From assembly GCA_900545545.1 (NCBI GenBank), contig UQZO01000001.1:372001-436000 (forward strand): a stretch of 64,000 nt of DNA, in the 5' to 3' direction. The notes beneath the pieces are model-generated. The model was not told the origin of the DNA. It did not search any database and worked only from the letters and a program-made list of their open reading frames with translations. This document shows positions 9,412-18,242 of this stretch, piece by piece. Position 1 is the stretch's first letter, and every line of letters starts with the position of its first letter. The translations under genes were made by a program, and so were the position numbers. The DNA comes from an uncultured Subdoligranulum sp. GTDB taxonomy: Bacteria > Bacillota > Clostridia > Oscillospirales > Ruminococcaceae.

Positions 9412-10128
9412 ATGGGAGAGATGCTTTCGGTAAAGAACATCAATGTTTTTTACGGTTCAATCCACGCCATCCGGGATGTTTCCTTCCATGTCGACGAGGG
9501 TGAGATCGTAACCCTGATCGGTGCAAACGGCGCCGGCAAAACGACGACAATGCACGCCATTTCCGGTCTGCTGAAGCTGCAGAGCGGTGAGATTGATTAC
9601 TGCGGTCAGACCATCAGCAAGATGGAAGCCCACAAAATCATCCGCCTGGGCTTGGCACAGGTTCCCGAAGGCCGTCGTGTTTTCAGCGGCCTGACGGTGC
9701 AGCAGAACCTCCAGATGGGCGCCTATGTTCGCCGGGACGGAAAAGAAGCCATTCAGAACGACTTTGATATGGTGTTTGAGCTGCTGCCCCGCCTGAAAGA
9801 GCGCCGCAACCAGCCCGCAGGCACCCTCTCCGGCGGTGAACAGCAGATGCTGGCCATGGGCCGCGCGCTGATGTGCAAGCCCAAGATGCTGCTGCTGGAT
9901 GAGCCTTCCATGGGTCTTTCTCCGCTGTTGGTCAAGGAAATCTTCAAGATCATTCGCGAAGTCAACCGCAACGGCGTGACGGTGCTGCTGGTGGAACAGA
10001 ACGCCAAGATGGCATTGGAAATCGCCAACCGCGCCTACGTTCTGGAAACCGGCACCATCAAGATGGAAGGCGAAGCTACCGAGCTTGCCAACAACATCGA
10101 GGTGCGCAAGGCCTATCTGGGCTGCTGA
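9412..10128 (+). CDS. livF: branched-chain amino acid ABC transporter ATPase LivF
   Basis: Second ATPase subunit of the heterodimer. Walker A GANGAGKTT, signature LSGGEQQMLAMGRAL, Walker B LLLDEPSMGLSPLL and switch His replaced as usual in LivF (VLLVEQNAKMAL). The start is ATG 9412, six bases after GGAGGTGA at the livG end; the in-frame TTG at 9406 is too close to that site. With livJHMG this completes the importer. An intrinsic terminator follows. Confidence 0.95.
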   Translation: MGEMLSVKNINVFYGSIHAIRDVSFHVDEGEIVTLIGANGAGKTTTMHAISGLLKLQSGEIDYCGQTISKMEAHKIIRLGLAQVPEGRRVFSGLTVQQNLQMGAYVRRDGKEAIQNDFDMVFELLPRLKERRNQPAGTLSGGEQQMLAMGRALMCKPKMLLLDEPSMGLSPLLVKEIFKIIREVNRNGVTVLLVEQNAKMALEIANRAYVLETGTIKMEGEATELANNIEVRKAYLGC

Positions 10129-10163
10129 CCGAGGCGTAATCCTCAATCTTTGAATCCTATAAG

Positions 10164-10208
10164 AAACTCCCTGCCTACCGGGCCGTTGCCCGCTAAGCAG
10201 GGAGTTTT
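10164..10208. terminator. terminator after livF, also facing the DUF4364 gene
   Basis: AAACTCCCTGC (10164-10174) pairs with GCAGGGAGTTT (10197-10207), with an inner CGGGC/GCCCG hairpin (10179-10192). T- and A-runs flank both sides, so it can serve both convergent units. Confidence 0.88.
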
Positions 10209-10224
10209 GCGGTTTTATGCGTTT

Positions 10225-10800
10225 TTACAAAAGACCGGCCGGGGGACGGTCTGCTTCTGTGCTGGACTCCGTCAGAATATCCATCACTTTGGAATAGATC
10301 TCACTGCCGTGTGCCGTAAAATTGTTCTTGATGGTTTCTGCCGTCAGCTTATCGGGCATGGCCAGCTGCATACGGAATACGTCGCTGCCCATGTCACCAA
10401 TGGCGCACCATACGGTAAACTCACCGTCTTCTTCCTCAATGTGAGCCCGATTCATGGCTGCTTTGTGTTTCCAGCTCTGAATCTGCATCACGGCACGGAT
10501 GGCACTTTCCCGCACGGTGCGGGGCAAATCCAGGGCCAGTGTATCGGCTACGGTGGAGCCTTTTTTGGTGATCAGGTACTGATCTTCGTCGTTGCGCGTG
10601 ACAAGATGCTGCTTTTCGACTTCGACCAGCGCATCGGCAAACTCAAAATAGTTGACAAGCTGTTCCTGCAAAAGTGCCCCCTGAAGCGTATCCCGGTTCA
10701 GGGGACCGGAGGTCTTGATCATATAACACAGCAAAATACGAATCTGAGTGTCGTCTGTAAGGCCACCGGGCTTTACACCGGCAGTAAATGCTTCCGCCAT
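10225..10800 (-). CDS. DUF4364 family protein
   Basis: The 191-residue protein looks like the DUF4364 family of Clostridia: an N-terminal winged-helix-like part (TDDTQIRILLCYMIKTSG, then LVEVEKQHLVTRNDEDQYLITKKG, resembling a PadR/MarR-type wing) followed by a C-terminal alpha/beta domain. It may be a DNA-binding regulator, but no target is known to me. The start ATG at 10800 follows an AAGGATG-type site. It has its own promoter in the gap to the upstream S1 gene. Confidence 0.75.
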   Translation of the reverse strand: MAEAFTAGVKPGGLTDDTQIRILLCYMIKTSGPLNRDTLQGALLQEQLVNYFEFADALVEVEKQHLVTRNDEDQYLITKKGSTVADTLALDLPRTVRESAIRAVMQIQSWKHKAAMNRAHIEEEDGEFTVWCAIGDMGSDVFRMQLAMPDKLTAETIKNNFTAHGSEIYSKVMDILTESSTEADRPPAGLL

Positions 10801-10835
10801 CGTATCACATCCTTGCCAAACTTGTGTTCTTTTTT

Positions 10836-10864
10836 ATTATACACGCCGCGGCACGCAGAGGCAA
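10836..10864 (-). promoter_or_regulatory. sigma-A promoter of the DUF4364 gene
   Basis: On the minus strand, TTGCCT (10859-10864), 17 bases, TATAAT (10836-10841). It lies 36 bases upstream of the start codon. Confidence 0.7.
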
Positions 10865-10900
10865 GAGACGCAGCGAAAAAAGTGCCGGGTAGAAACCTTC

Positions 10901-11809
10901 TCAAAAAATAGTCTCGATCTGTTTGCGACTTTGCGGGGTGGAGTAGGTCCACTTTTTAATGCGGCCCCGGGTAACGAAATAGTGCGGCTCAAACCGAAGC
11001 GGCTGGGATAGATTTTTGTTGACAACCACAAGCTTGATTTTCATTTTGTCCGGCAAAATGTTTTTGATGTACACGCTGACGGCCTGCCCGGGGTGCAGTG
11101 TGGAATCCGCTTCGGCAAGGCCTGCCAGATTGGGAGCAATCTCGATGAACACACCATACTCTTCCACGCTGCGTACAATGCCTACCACCGTTTCACCCGG
11201 GGCAAAGCAGGCGGCATTTTCGCTCCAGGTGCCCAGCAGTTCCCGCAAAGTCAGCACGATGCGGCCCTGCACATCCCGGTTTTTGATGGCGCACAGCAAC
11301 TGCTGGCCAACCTGAACCCGATCACTGGGAGAGGAAATCCGTGATACCGACAGACAGTCGATGGGAAGCAGCGCGGAGATTCCGCAGCCGACGTCGCAGA
11401 AGGCACCGTAATTTTCGATGTGTGTGACGGTACAGGGAATAACACTGCCGGCTTCCAGCGTATCCAGGTATTGGCGCCGGCAAAGGCGTTGGGCAGCGGC
11501 CCGGGACAGCAGATAGCATTCCTCTCCGTTTTCGTCCACGCTTGTGCCGGTGATCACAAAGCAGGTGGGGCGGCCCACACGGGTCAACACGGCAATGTCC
11601 TTGATTTCTTCCCCCGCAGCAACGTCCAGGCATTCGTCGTGGGGCATGTACGCGCGCTGCCCGCACAGCTCAAAGCGCAGGCGATGTTCGGTGTCATAGG
11701 CGAGGGCGGTGCTTTGTAAAATCTCGCCGGTTGCAATACAACGGTTCAGTTCTTCTTTACTCAGGTGATTGGCGTTTCGGCAAAGGCCTTCGGCACGATA
11801 TTCCAACAT
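10901..11809 (-). CDS. S1-domain RNA-binding protein
   Basis: The 302-residue protein has at least two S1 OB-fold domains, at about 118-190 (GSVIPCTVTHIENYGAFCDVG, then ALLPIDCLS) and about 204-265 (GETVVGIVRSVEEYGVFIEI, then GLAEAD). The N-terminal about 110 residues are less clear and may hold a degenerate S1-like domain. It is far shorter than ribosomal protein S1 and is probably a small S1-like translation or RNA factor, often annotated as 30S S1 in Clostridia. A GAGGAAACG site precedes the ATG at 11809. The C-terminus is basic and not part of an S1 fold. Confidence 0.75.
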   Translation of the reverse strand: MLEYRAEGLCRNANHLSKEELNRCIATGEILQSTALAYDTEHRLRFELCGQRAYMPHDECLDVAAGEEIKDIAVLTRVGRPTCFVITGTSVDENGEECYLLSRAAAQRLCRRQYLDTLEAGSVIPCTVTHIENYGAFCDVGCGISALLPIDCLSVSRISSPSDRVQVGQQLLCAIKNRDVQGRIVLTLRELLGTWSENAACFAPGETVVGIVRSVEEYGVFIEIAPNLAGLAEADSTLHPGQAVSVYIKNILPDKMKIKLVVVNKNLSQPLRFEPHYFVTRGRIKKWTYSTPQSRKQIETIF

Positions 11810-11883
11810 TTTCGTTTCCTCATTTCTTGTGATTTCCGCTTTTGCGTTGCCAGAAGCGGTTGCTAAACTTTTATGCGTATGAT

Positions 11884-11912
11884 TTGCAAAACAATACTCG
11901 CTGTACTATAAT
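11884..11912 (+). promoter_or_regulatory. sigma-A promoter of the DUF951-prfA unit
   Basis: TTGCAA (11884-11889), 17 bases, TATAAT (11907-11912). It is the only clear promoter before the long run of tightly spaced genes that ends at the terminator at 16891-16929. Confidence 0.78.
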
Positions 11913-11947
11913 AAGAGAGCAAATTTGAGAGAAAGGCGGTGCGCCGT

Positions 11948-12136
11948 ATGGACGTTCGGGTCGGAGATGTAATTCAGACGAAAAAACCACACCCTTGCGG
12001 TGCAAATCGGTTTGATGTGCTGCGGGTTGGCATGGATTTCAAGATCCGTTGCCAGGGCTGCGGCCATGAGATTATGCTGCCGCGCGCCAAAATCGAGCGC
12101 AATATTAAAAAAATTCTGCGCGAAGGGGAGCAGTAG
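11948..12136 (+). CDS. DUF951 family small protein
   Basis: The 62-residue protein MDVRVGDVIQTKKPHPCG belongs to DUF951. It carries HPCG and CQGCGHEIMLPR, giving a Cys-based possible zinc site, and a basic C-terminal helix. The start is ATG 11948, eight bases after GAAAGGCGG; a GTG at 11939 overlaps that site. DUF951 genes commonly sit near housekeeping genes; the fold suggests nucleic-acid contact, but the function is unknown. Confidence 0.85.
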   Translation: MDVRVGDVIQTKKPHPCGANRFDVLRVGMDFKIRCQGCGHEIMLPRAKIERNIKKILREGEQ

Positions 12137-12167
12137 CAACACAAAAAAGCATGAAATTTTTGTGTTG
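12137..12167 (+). repeat. perfect inverted repeat before prfA
   Basis: CAACACAAAAA (12137-12147) and TTTTTGTGTTG (12157-12167) are exact complements with a nine-base loop. It starts right after the DUF951 stop and ends 13 bases before the prfA start, next to its GAAAGGGA ribosome binding site. It could tune prfA translation; the AT-rich stem is weak, and no T-run follows it. Confidence 0.5.
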
Positions 12168-12180
12168 AAAGGGACTGCTT

Positions 12181-13260
12181 ATGAACTCTTTTGCCGAACT
12201 GCATGAGGTGGAGCGCCGATACGAGGAGCTTGCCTACCGTATGTCCACGCCGGAAGCGGCTGCCCATGCGGAAGACTATGCACGAATGATGCGTGACTAC
12301 AAAGAACTGACCCCCTTAGTCGAAGAATATCGCCGGTATACGTCCTTGCAGCAGGAGCAGCAGGAAGCTGCCGCCTTGCTGGAGCAAGAGACGGACCCGG
12401 CTTTCAAGGCTATGGTACAACAGGAGCTATGCGAAATTACCCGGAATCTGACGCAGAGCGAGGAGAACCTGCGCCTGCTGCTGGTTCCCAAGGATGCCGA
12501 TGACGAAAAAAGCGTCATTTTGGAAATTCGTGCCGGTGCCGGCGGGGAGGAAGCGGCATTGTTCGCACACAGCCTGTGGCGCATGTATACGATGTATGCG
12601 GCCAAGCGTGGCTGGATCTGCGAAACCGTCAGCGCCAATGAAACGGAACTGGGCGGCGTGAAAGAAATCATTTTCTCGGTGGAAGGTGCCGATGTCTACA
12701 GCCGCTTGAAATTTGAAAGCGGCGTACACCGGGTGCAGCGTGTACCGGAAACCGAAACCCAGGGCCGCATCCACACCTCTACCGTGACGGTGGCGGTGAT
12801 GCCGGAAGCCGAGGAAGTGGAATTTGAACTGGACCCCAAAGACCTGCGCATCGATACGTTCCGTTCTTCGGGTGCGGGTGGCCAGCATATCAACAAGACA
12901 TCTTCGGCCATCCGTGTGACCCATCTGCCCACCGGCATGGTGGTGGAATGCCAGGACCAGCGCAGCCAGCGTGAAAACAAAGACCGCGCACTGAAGGTAT
13001 TGCGCAGCCGCCTTTTGCAGCAAAAGCAGGAAGCCTATGATGAGGCCTACAATGCCAAACGGCAAAGCCAGGTGGGTACCGGGGACCGGAGCGAAAAGAT
13101 TCGCACCTACAACTTTCCGCAGGACCGTGTCACGGATCATCGGATCGGCCTGACGCTGCGGAATCTGCAGAGCGTTCTGGACGGAGATCTGGACCGCGTA
13201 CTGGACCCGCTGATTCTGGCAGACCGGGAGGAAAAGCTCAAACAGCATAGCGAGGAATAA
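12181..13260 (+). CDS. prfA: peptide chain release factor 1
   Basis: RF1 reads UAA and UAG and triggers peptide release. The catalytic GGQ is at 233-235 (GAGGQHINKT) and the codon-reading P-x-T motif is PET at 189-191 in HRVQRVPETETQGRIHTS, which is RF1 rather than RF2. The 359 residues fit the family. The usual next gene, the GGQ methyltransferase prmC, is absent here; a sua5-type gene follows after one base. Confidence 0.96.
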   Translation: MNSFAELHEVERRYEELAYRMSTPEAAAHAEDYARMMRDYKELTPLVEEYRRYTSLQQEQQEAAALLEQETDPAFKAMVQQELCEITRNLTQSEENLRLLLVPKDADDEKSVILEIRAGAGGEEAALFAHSLWRMYTMYAAKRGWICETVSANETELGGVKEIIFSVEGADVYSRLKFESGVHRVQRVPETETQGRIHTSTVTVAVMPEAEEVEFELDPKDLRIDTFRSSGAGGQHINKTSSAIRVTHLPTGMVVECQDQRSQRENKDRALKVLRSRLLQQKQEAYDEAYNAKRQSQVGTGDRSEKIRTYNFPQDRVTDHRIGLTLRNLQSVLDGDLDRVLDPLILADREEKLKQHSEE

Positions 13261-13261
13261 T

Positions 13262-14284
13262 ATGATGAAAACACAGGTTTTGCCTGTCACACAGGAAAGC
13301 ATTGCCCTGGCTGCCAAATTGCTGAAGCAGGGCGAGCTGGTGGCGCTTCCCACCGAAACGGTGTACGGCATTGCAGCCGATGCCCGCAACGGAGAGGCTG
13401 TCCATAAAATTTTTGAGGCCAAGGGCCGCCCGCAGGATAACCCCCTGATCGTGCATATCTGTGGCATGGATATGCTGCACGGCATTGTTTCGGACGTGCC
13501 GGAACGCGCCAAAAAACTGGCGGCGGCTTTCTGGCCGGGACCGCTGACGATGGTCATGCCCCGTGGCCCCGAAGTCAGCGAGGTGACCTGCGCCGGGCTG
13601 GATACCGTGGGCGTGCGTATGCCGTCCCATCCGGTGGTGCAGGCGGTCATCAAGGCAAGCGGTGTCGCTTTTGCGGCACCATCCGCCAATCTTTCCGGCA
13701 AACCCAGCCCTACCAATGCGCAGGATACGCTGGCGGATATGGATGGCCGCCTGCCGCTGATTCTGGATGGCGGGGAAAGCGCGGTCGGTGTAGAATCCAC
13801 CGTGGTTTCCGTTATCGGCGAGCATCCCATGCTGCTGCGCCCCGGCTACATTACGAAAGAACAGATGGAAGCGGTTCTGGGGGAGGAAGTTCTCGTCAGC
13901 CCGGCCATTCTGGAAAAACTCAAGGATGGGGAAGTGGCGCGCTCTCCCGGCATGAAGTACAAGCACTATGCGCCCAAAGCGCAGGTGACGATTCTGCGCG
14001 GGGACTTTGAGGCCTATCGCCGCTATGTGACGGAACATGCCGGAGATGGTGTCTGGGCACTCTGCTTTGACGGTGAAGGCGCACAGCTGCCGGTACCGTT
14101 CATTGAATATGGCCGCAATCATGACGGTGTGACCCAGGCGCATCATCTTTTTACAGCGCTGCGGGATCTGGATCGCCATGGCGCCCGGGTTGTGTATGCG
14201 CGTTGCCCTGAGCAGGATGGCGTTTCCATGGCCGTGTACAACCGCCTGATTCGCGCAGCGGCTTTCCGGGTGGTGGCGCTATGA
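13262..14284 (+). CDS. threonylcarbamoyl-AMP synthase, Sua5 type
   Basis: The enzyme makes threonylcarbamoyl-AMP from Thr, bicarbonate and ATP for the t6A37 modification of ANN-decoding tRNAs. The YrdC domain occupies about 1-205, with LPTETVYGIAADARN, the KGRPQDNPLIVHI loop and SAVGVESTVV. A C-terminal Sua5 domain at about 210-340 follows the linker SPGMKYKHYAPKA. The long form matches Bacillus YwlC. The first two codons are both ATG, and either could start. coaE overlaps its stop by four bases (ATGA). Confidence 0.93.
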   Translation: MMKTQVLPVTQESIALAAKLLKQGELVALPTETVYGIAADARNGEAVHKIFEAKGRPQDNPLIVHICGMDMLHGIVSDVPERAKKLAAAFWPGPLTMVMPRGPEVSEVTCAGLDTVGVRMPSHPVVQAVIKASGVAFAAPSANLSGKPSPTNAQDTLADMDGRLPLILDGGESAVGVESTVVSVIGEHPMLLRPGYITKEQMEAVLGEEVLVSPAILEKLKDGEVARSPGMKYKHYAPKAQVTILRGDFEAYRRYVTEHAGDGVWALCFDGEGAQLPVPFIEYGRNHDGVTQAHHLFTALRDLDRHGARVVYARCPEQDGVSMAVYNRLIRAAAFRVVAL

Positions 14285-14886
14285 AAATCATCGGAATCAC
14301 CGGGCGCTCCGGCTGCGGCAAATCCAGTGTGACAAAATTTTTGGCACAACAGGGGTATCCTTGTATCGATGCAGACCTGATTGCCCGAGAAGTGTTGCTG
14401 CCGGGCTCTCCCTGTCTGGCAGCGCTGCAGGCGCACTTCGGGGAAGATATCCTGGACGAAACAGGCGCATTGCGCCGCCGCCTTCTGGCGGACCGTGCTT
14501 TTGCCACACCGGAAGGTACCCGTACTCTTACAGAGATCACCCAACCGGAAATTTTACGTCGCATTGAAGACAGACTTACCCGGGCAAAAGAAAACGGAGC
14601 GACGATGGCTTTTGTTGATGGTGCTGTCATTGTGGGCACGCCGTTTGAAGCGCGCTGCGATGAGCTGGTGCTGATTACAGCACCCTATGAGCGCAGCGTG
14701 GAGCGCATTTGTGCCCGGGACGGTATTGCGCCGGAGATGGCGCGCCGCCGCCTGGATGCACAGACTCCGCTGGAAACCCTGCGCGCTGCCGCAACCACCG
14801 AAATTGTGAATGACGGCACAACGCAGGAACTGGAAACCAGGATCAAGGCGTATTTGCAGTCCTTGGGAAGGGAGGAACATGGCTAA
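14281..14886 (+). CDS. coaE: dephospho-CoA kinase
   Basis: Last step of coenzyme A synthesis, phosphorylating the 3'-hydroxyl of dephospho-CoA. The P-loop GRSGCGKSS is at residues 8-16, followed by the family motif IDADLIAREV near 30 and the lid segment RICARDGIAPEMARRR near 141-156. The 201 residues fit. It overlaps sua5 by four bases and the next gene by eight, so translation is coupled. Confidence 0.93.
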   Translation: MKIIGITGRSGCGKSSVTKFLAQQGYPCIDADLIAREVLLPGSPCLAALQAHFGEDILDETGALRRRLLADRAFATPEGTRTLTEITQPEILRRIEDRLTRAKENGATMAFVDGAVIVGTPFEARCDELVLITAPYERSVERICARDGIAPEMARRRLDAQTPLETLRAAATTEIVNDGTTQELETRIKAYLQSLGREEHG

Positions 14887-15469
14887 AAAAAGTGGTGTAG
14901 GTAAATTTGTAAAAAGACTGCTGGTCCTGCTGTTGGTGCTGCTGGTGGCAGGCACGGTACTTTTTGCTGCTTTTCAGGATAAAATCGAACGGTGGGAGTA
15001 CCCCATTGAGTACTCTGAGTATGTAACCTACTACGCCGATAAGTATGATCTTGACCCGCTGATGCTGTACGCATTCATCCGAACCGAGAGCAATTTTAAT
15101 CCCAAGGCGGACTCGGATGCGGGCGCACGCGGTTTAATGCAGATCACTGAGGTGACATTTGACTGGATCAAAACCAAAATTGCACCGACGGAGGATCTGA
15201 CGTTTGAGGATCTGTACGATCCCGAAACTAACATCCGCTTTGGCAGTTATTTTGTCAGTTACTGCCTGCTGCGGTATCAGGATGATCTGGCTACGGCAGC
15301 GGCCGCCTATCACAGCGGCTGGGGCACCGTGGATGGCCTTTTGTCGCAGGCGGAATACTCCGCCGATGGCAAAACGCTGGATCACTATCCCTACCCGCAG
15401 ATGCGGCTGTATGTAAAGAAGATTACCAGTAGTTATCAACGCTACCAGGAAATCTATACTGCATCATGA
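14879..15469 (+). CDS. membrane-anchored lytic transglycosylase
   Basis: The enzyme cleaves peptidoglycan glycan strands with formation of 1,6-anhydro ends. One N-terminal membrane anchor (about 11-31) is followed by an SLT domain, with catalytic Glu70 in IRTESNFNPKADSDAGARGLMQI and the AAAYHSGWG segment. The start is ATG 14879, after GGGAGGAA inside coaE. The 196 residues resemble the Slt-like proteins commonly seen after coaE in Clostridia. It probably remodels the wall rather than degrading foreign wall. Confidence 0.9.
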   Translation: MAKKSGVGKFVKRLLVLLLVLLVAGTVLFAAFQDKIERWEYPIEYSEYVTYYADKYDLDPLMLYAFIRTESNFNPKADSDAGARGLMQITEVTFDWIKTKIAPTEDLTFEDLYDPETNIRFGSYFVSYCLLRYQDDLATAAAAYHSGWGTVDGLLSQAEYSADGKTLDHYPYPQMRLYVKKITSSYQRYQEIYTAS

Positions 15470-15490
15470 TGCACGAAAGGAATGGAAACA

Positions 15491-16879
15491 ATGCAAACCG
15501 AAGAACTCAAAAAACTCCTGTACAAAAATGAAACGGTTGCCGATGCGTCTCCCGACACGCTGGCCGCCGCACAGGAATTCTGTGAAGGGTATAAGAAGTT
15601 TCTGGATAACGGCAAGACCGAGCGCGAGGCCACTGCCTACAGCGAAAAGTTGCTGAAAGACGCCGGCTACAAGCCCTTTGTTCCGGGTGAGAAACTCAAC
15701 CCCGGCGATAAGGTCTACACCATCAACCGCAGCAAGTGCGTGCTGGCTGCCACCATTGGTACCAAGGCCATGGATGAGGGCTTCCATCTGAACATTGCCC
15801 ATATCGATTCCCCCCGTCTGGACCTGCGCCCGGTGCCGGTCTTTGAAAAGAACGGTCTGGGCTATCTGCGCACCCATTACTACGGTGGTGTGCGCAAGTA
15901 CCAGTGGCCCACGATTCCGCTGGCCCTGCATGGCGTTGTGTATCGTGCCGACGGTAGCAAGGTGGAGATCTGCATCGGCGAGAAGGATGATGATCCCGTC
16001 TTCTGCATCACCGACCTGCTGCCCCACCTGGGTGCCAAGCAGAATGCCAAGCCTTTGAGCGAGGGTATTACCGCGGAGGATCTCAATGTGCTGATCGCGT
16101 CCCAGCCCATCGCAGACAAGGATGCAGAACAGCGCGTAAAGCTGAATGTGCTGGGCATGCTGTATGAGGCATACGGCATCACGGAGCGCGATTTCACCCG
16201 CGCAGAGATCGAAGTTGTGCCTGCCGTTAAGGCACGCGATATCGGTCTCGACCGCGCCATGATCGGTGCCTACGGCCATGACGACCGTGTGGATGCCTAT
16301 CCGGCCCTGATGGCCGAGATCGGTGTGCAGAATCCTGCCTACACCACGGTCTGCGTGCTGACAGACAAAGAGGAAACCGGTTCCGACGGTGTTACCGGCC
16401 TGAACAGCATGTACACCTTCCACTTCCTGCAGCAGCTTTGCGCAGCCCAGGGCGCCGATTACATCCTGGCCTGCAAGGCAGCCAAGTGCCTGTCCGCTGA
16501 CGTTACCGCTGCGTTTGATCCCACCTTTGCCGATGCCTTCGAGCCCGACAACGGTACCTACGCAGGCAACGGCGTGGCCATTTACAAGTACACCGGTGCC
16601 CGCGGCAAGTCCGGCACCAGCGATGCCTCTGCGGAGCTGGTCAGCTACCTGACTAGCCTGATGGAGCGCAACGGTGTGGTGTGGCAGATCGGCGAGATGG
16701 GCAAGCTGGACCTCGGCGGCGGCGGAACCGTTGCCAAGTACGTCGCCAACCAGGATATCGACACCATCGATATCGGCGTGCCGGTTCTCTCGATGCATGC
16801 GCCGTTTGAGGTGGTTTCCAAGGCGGATGTGTACATGGCGTACCTGACCTTCAAGGCTTTCTGCGAGGACGCAGAGTAA
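15491..16879 (+). CDS. M18 family aminopeptidase
   Basis: A zinc aminopeptidase of the aspartyl aminopeptidase family that trims N-terminal residues in the cytosol. Metal and catalytic motifs visible: HIDSPRLDLRP (metal His), EETGSDG (catalytic Glu pair) and the C-terminal SMHAPFEVVSKAD. The start at ATG 15491 is favoured by the CGAAAGGAA site at 15474-15482; an ATG at 15482 overlaps that site. The 462 residues fit. This is the last gene of the prfA unit, ending before a strong bidirectional terminator. Confidence 0.9.
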   Translation: MQTEELKKLLYKNETVADASPDTLAAAQEFCEGYKKFLDNGKTEREATAYSEKLLKDAGYKPFVPGEKLNPGDKVYTINRSKCVLAATIGTKAMDEGFHLNIAHIDSPRLDLRPVPVFEKNGLGYLRTHYYGGVRKYQWPTIPLALHGVVYRADGSKVEICIGEKDDDPVFCITDLLPHLGAKQNAKPLSEGITAEDLNVLIASQPIADKDAEQRVKLNVLGMLYEAYGITERDFTRAEIEVVPAVKARDIGLDRAMIGAYGHDDRVDAYPALMAEIGVQNPAYTTVCVLTDKEETGSDGVTGLNSMYTFHFLQQLCAAQGADYILACKAAKCLSADVTAAFDPTFADAFEPDNGTYAGNGVAIYKYTGARGKSGTSDASAELVSYLTSLMERNGVVWQIGEMGKLDLGGGGTVAKYVANQDIDTIDIGVPVLSMHAPFEVVSKADVYMAYLTFKAFCEDAE

Positions 16880-16890
16880 TTTCTCCATAG

Positions 16891-16929
16891 AAAAAATCGC
16901 AAGTCCCGATAAGGGGCTTGCGATTTTTT
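16891..16929. terminator. bidirectional terminator between the aminopeptidase and histidine kinase genes
   Basis: A 17-pair stem: AAAAAATCGCAAGTCCC (16891-16907) and GGGGCTTGCGATTTTTT (16913-16929), with one G-U pair and a five-base loop. The A- and T-runs allow function in both directions. Confidence 0.93.
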
Positions 16930-16937
16930 GTTTCTGT

Positions 16938-18242
16938 TCAGGGATTGAATTGCAGGCGGAAGGTGGCGCCGCCACCGGGCGTGTCCTCCACCGTCAGCGT
17001 GGCGTGGTGCAGTCTTGCCAGTTCCCGGGCCACCGAAAGCCCCAAGCCGAAATTCCGCTTGCTGGTCCGGCTGGTATCGGCGCGATAGAAGCGATCGAAG
17101 ATGTGGGCCTTGTCCTCGTTGGAAATGCCATGCCCATGGTCGACAACCAGAAAGGTGATCGGCGTTTTCGCTCCGTCGCCGCAGAGCACCAGCTCGATGC
17201 CGGTACCAGCAGGGGTATGTTCCATGGCGTTATTCAGCAAAATCGCCAGCAGCTGCTTCAGCCGCCCGGCATCCGCCTGAATGGCAGGCACGGCGGTATC
17301 GGGCAGGGTGAGGGTCAGCCCGTGGGAGGCTTGTCTGGCCAGCAGATAAAACTGGTCGTACAGTTCGATGCACAGATTGTCCGGCGCTACAGCTTCCAGA
17401 TGTGTGGGCAGGTTGCCTAAATCGCCGTTTGCCAGCAGTAAAAGATCGTCGGTCAATCGTGCCATGCGGTCGGTTTCACTTTGCGCATTTCGCAACAGTT
17501 GTTGCTGCCGTTCGGGGGGCTGTGTTTCGTCCAGGGCCTGTAAGCTGGTTTTTACCACAGCCAGGGGGCTGCGAAGCTCATGGCTTGCCGCAGCAATAAA
17601 TTCTTTCTGCTGCCGCAGAGCCTGGGCGGTGGGAGCCAGGGCCTTGCCCACAAGCCAATAGGAAATCAGGGCCAGCAAGGCACTGCCGGCCAGCCAAAGT
17701 CCGATGTGCTGCAGAGCGGACCACAACATATGCCGGGTCAAAAAGCCTTGCTCCTGCATCATCACCAACAGCAGATATTCCCCCTGCGTACCGCGAGGGA
17801 GCAGGGCTGCGGCGCAATGGTAAAAATCGCCGCCGCTTCCGCCCAGATTGAAATGGGCTTCCTGCTGTATAACGGCACCATTTTGATCAAGCTTGGAGCA
17901 ATCGAGAAAAAGCTCGGCCCCTTCCAGGGCCAGAGATTCCAGCTCACTGCGCGGTGATTCACTGGAGAGTGAGCCTGTGTAATGTAAGGCGGAACCGTTG
18001 TCCTGCAAAAACAGCAGGCACCCCGTTCCCAGTTCCTGTTCGCTGAGCCAGACATCGGTCACTGTAGCGGTATCGGACAACCGGTCGCACAGCGAAGAAA
18101 AATTACTGTCAAAGAGCGCTTCGGCGCTGGTCTCAAATTGCTTCTGCGATAGGTTCCAGGTTACGATCAGGGCCCCGCCCAGAACCAGGGAAGTCAGGGC
18201 CGCCATCAGGAAGGTGAGACGCCGTTTGAGTTTTTGAATCAT
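16938..18242 (-). CDS. sensor histidine kinase, OmpR-partner type
   Basis: This is the membrane sensor of a two-component system. Two membrane helices (about 9-29 and 179-198) enclose a short extracytoplasmic domain of about 145 residues with no fold I recognise. The kinase core is complete: phospho-acceptor His221 in AAASHELRSP, N-box LLNNAMEHTP at 335-344, G1 VDHGHGIS, F-box IFDRFYR and G2 GLGLS at 399-403. No HAMP domain is obvious. It overlaps the response regulator stop by four bases. Divergent to the transporter cluster at 19059, so that cluster is the likely output. Confidence 0.93.
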   Translation of the reverse strand: MIQKLKRRLTFLMAALTSLVLGGALIVTWNLSQKQFETSAEALFDSNFSSLCDRLSDTATVTDVWLSEQELGTGCLLFLQDNGSALHYTGSLSSESPRSELESLALEGAELFLDCSKLDQNGAVIQQEAHFNLGGSGGDFYHCAAALLPRGTQGEYLLLVMMQEQGFLTRHMLWSALQHIGLWLAGSALLALISYWLVGKALAPTAQALRQQKEFIAAASHELRSPLAVVKTSLQALDETQPPERQQQLLRNAQSETDRMARLTDDLLLLANGDLGNLPTHLEAVAPDNLCIELYDQFYLLARQASHGLTLTLPDTAVPAIQADAGRLKQLLAILLNNAMEHTPAGTGIELVLCGDGAKTPITFLVVDHGHGISNEDKAHIFDRFYRADTSRTSKRNFGLGLSVARELARLHHATLTVEDTPGGGATFRLQFNP

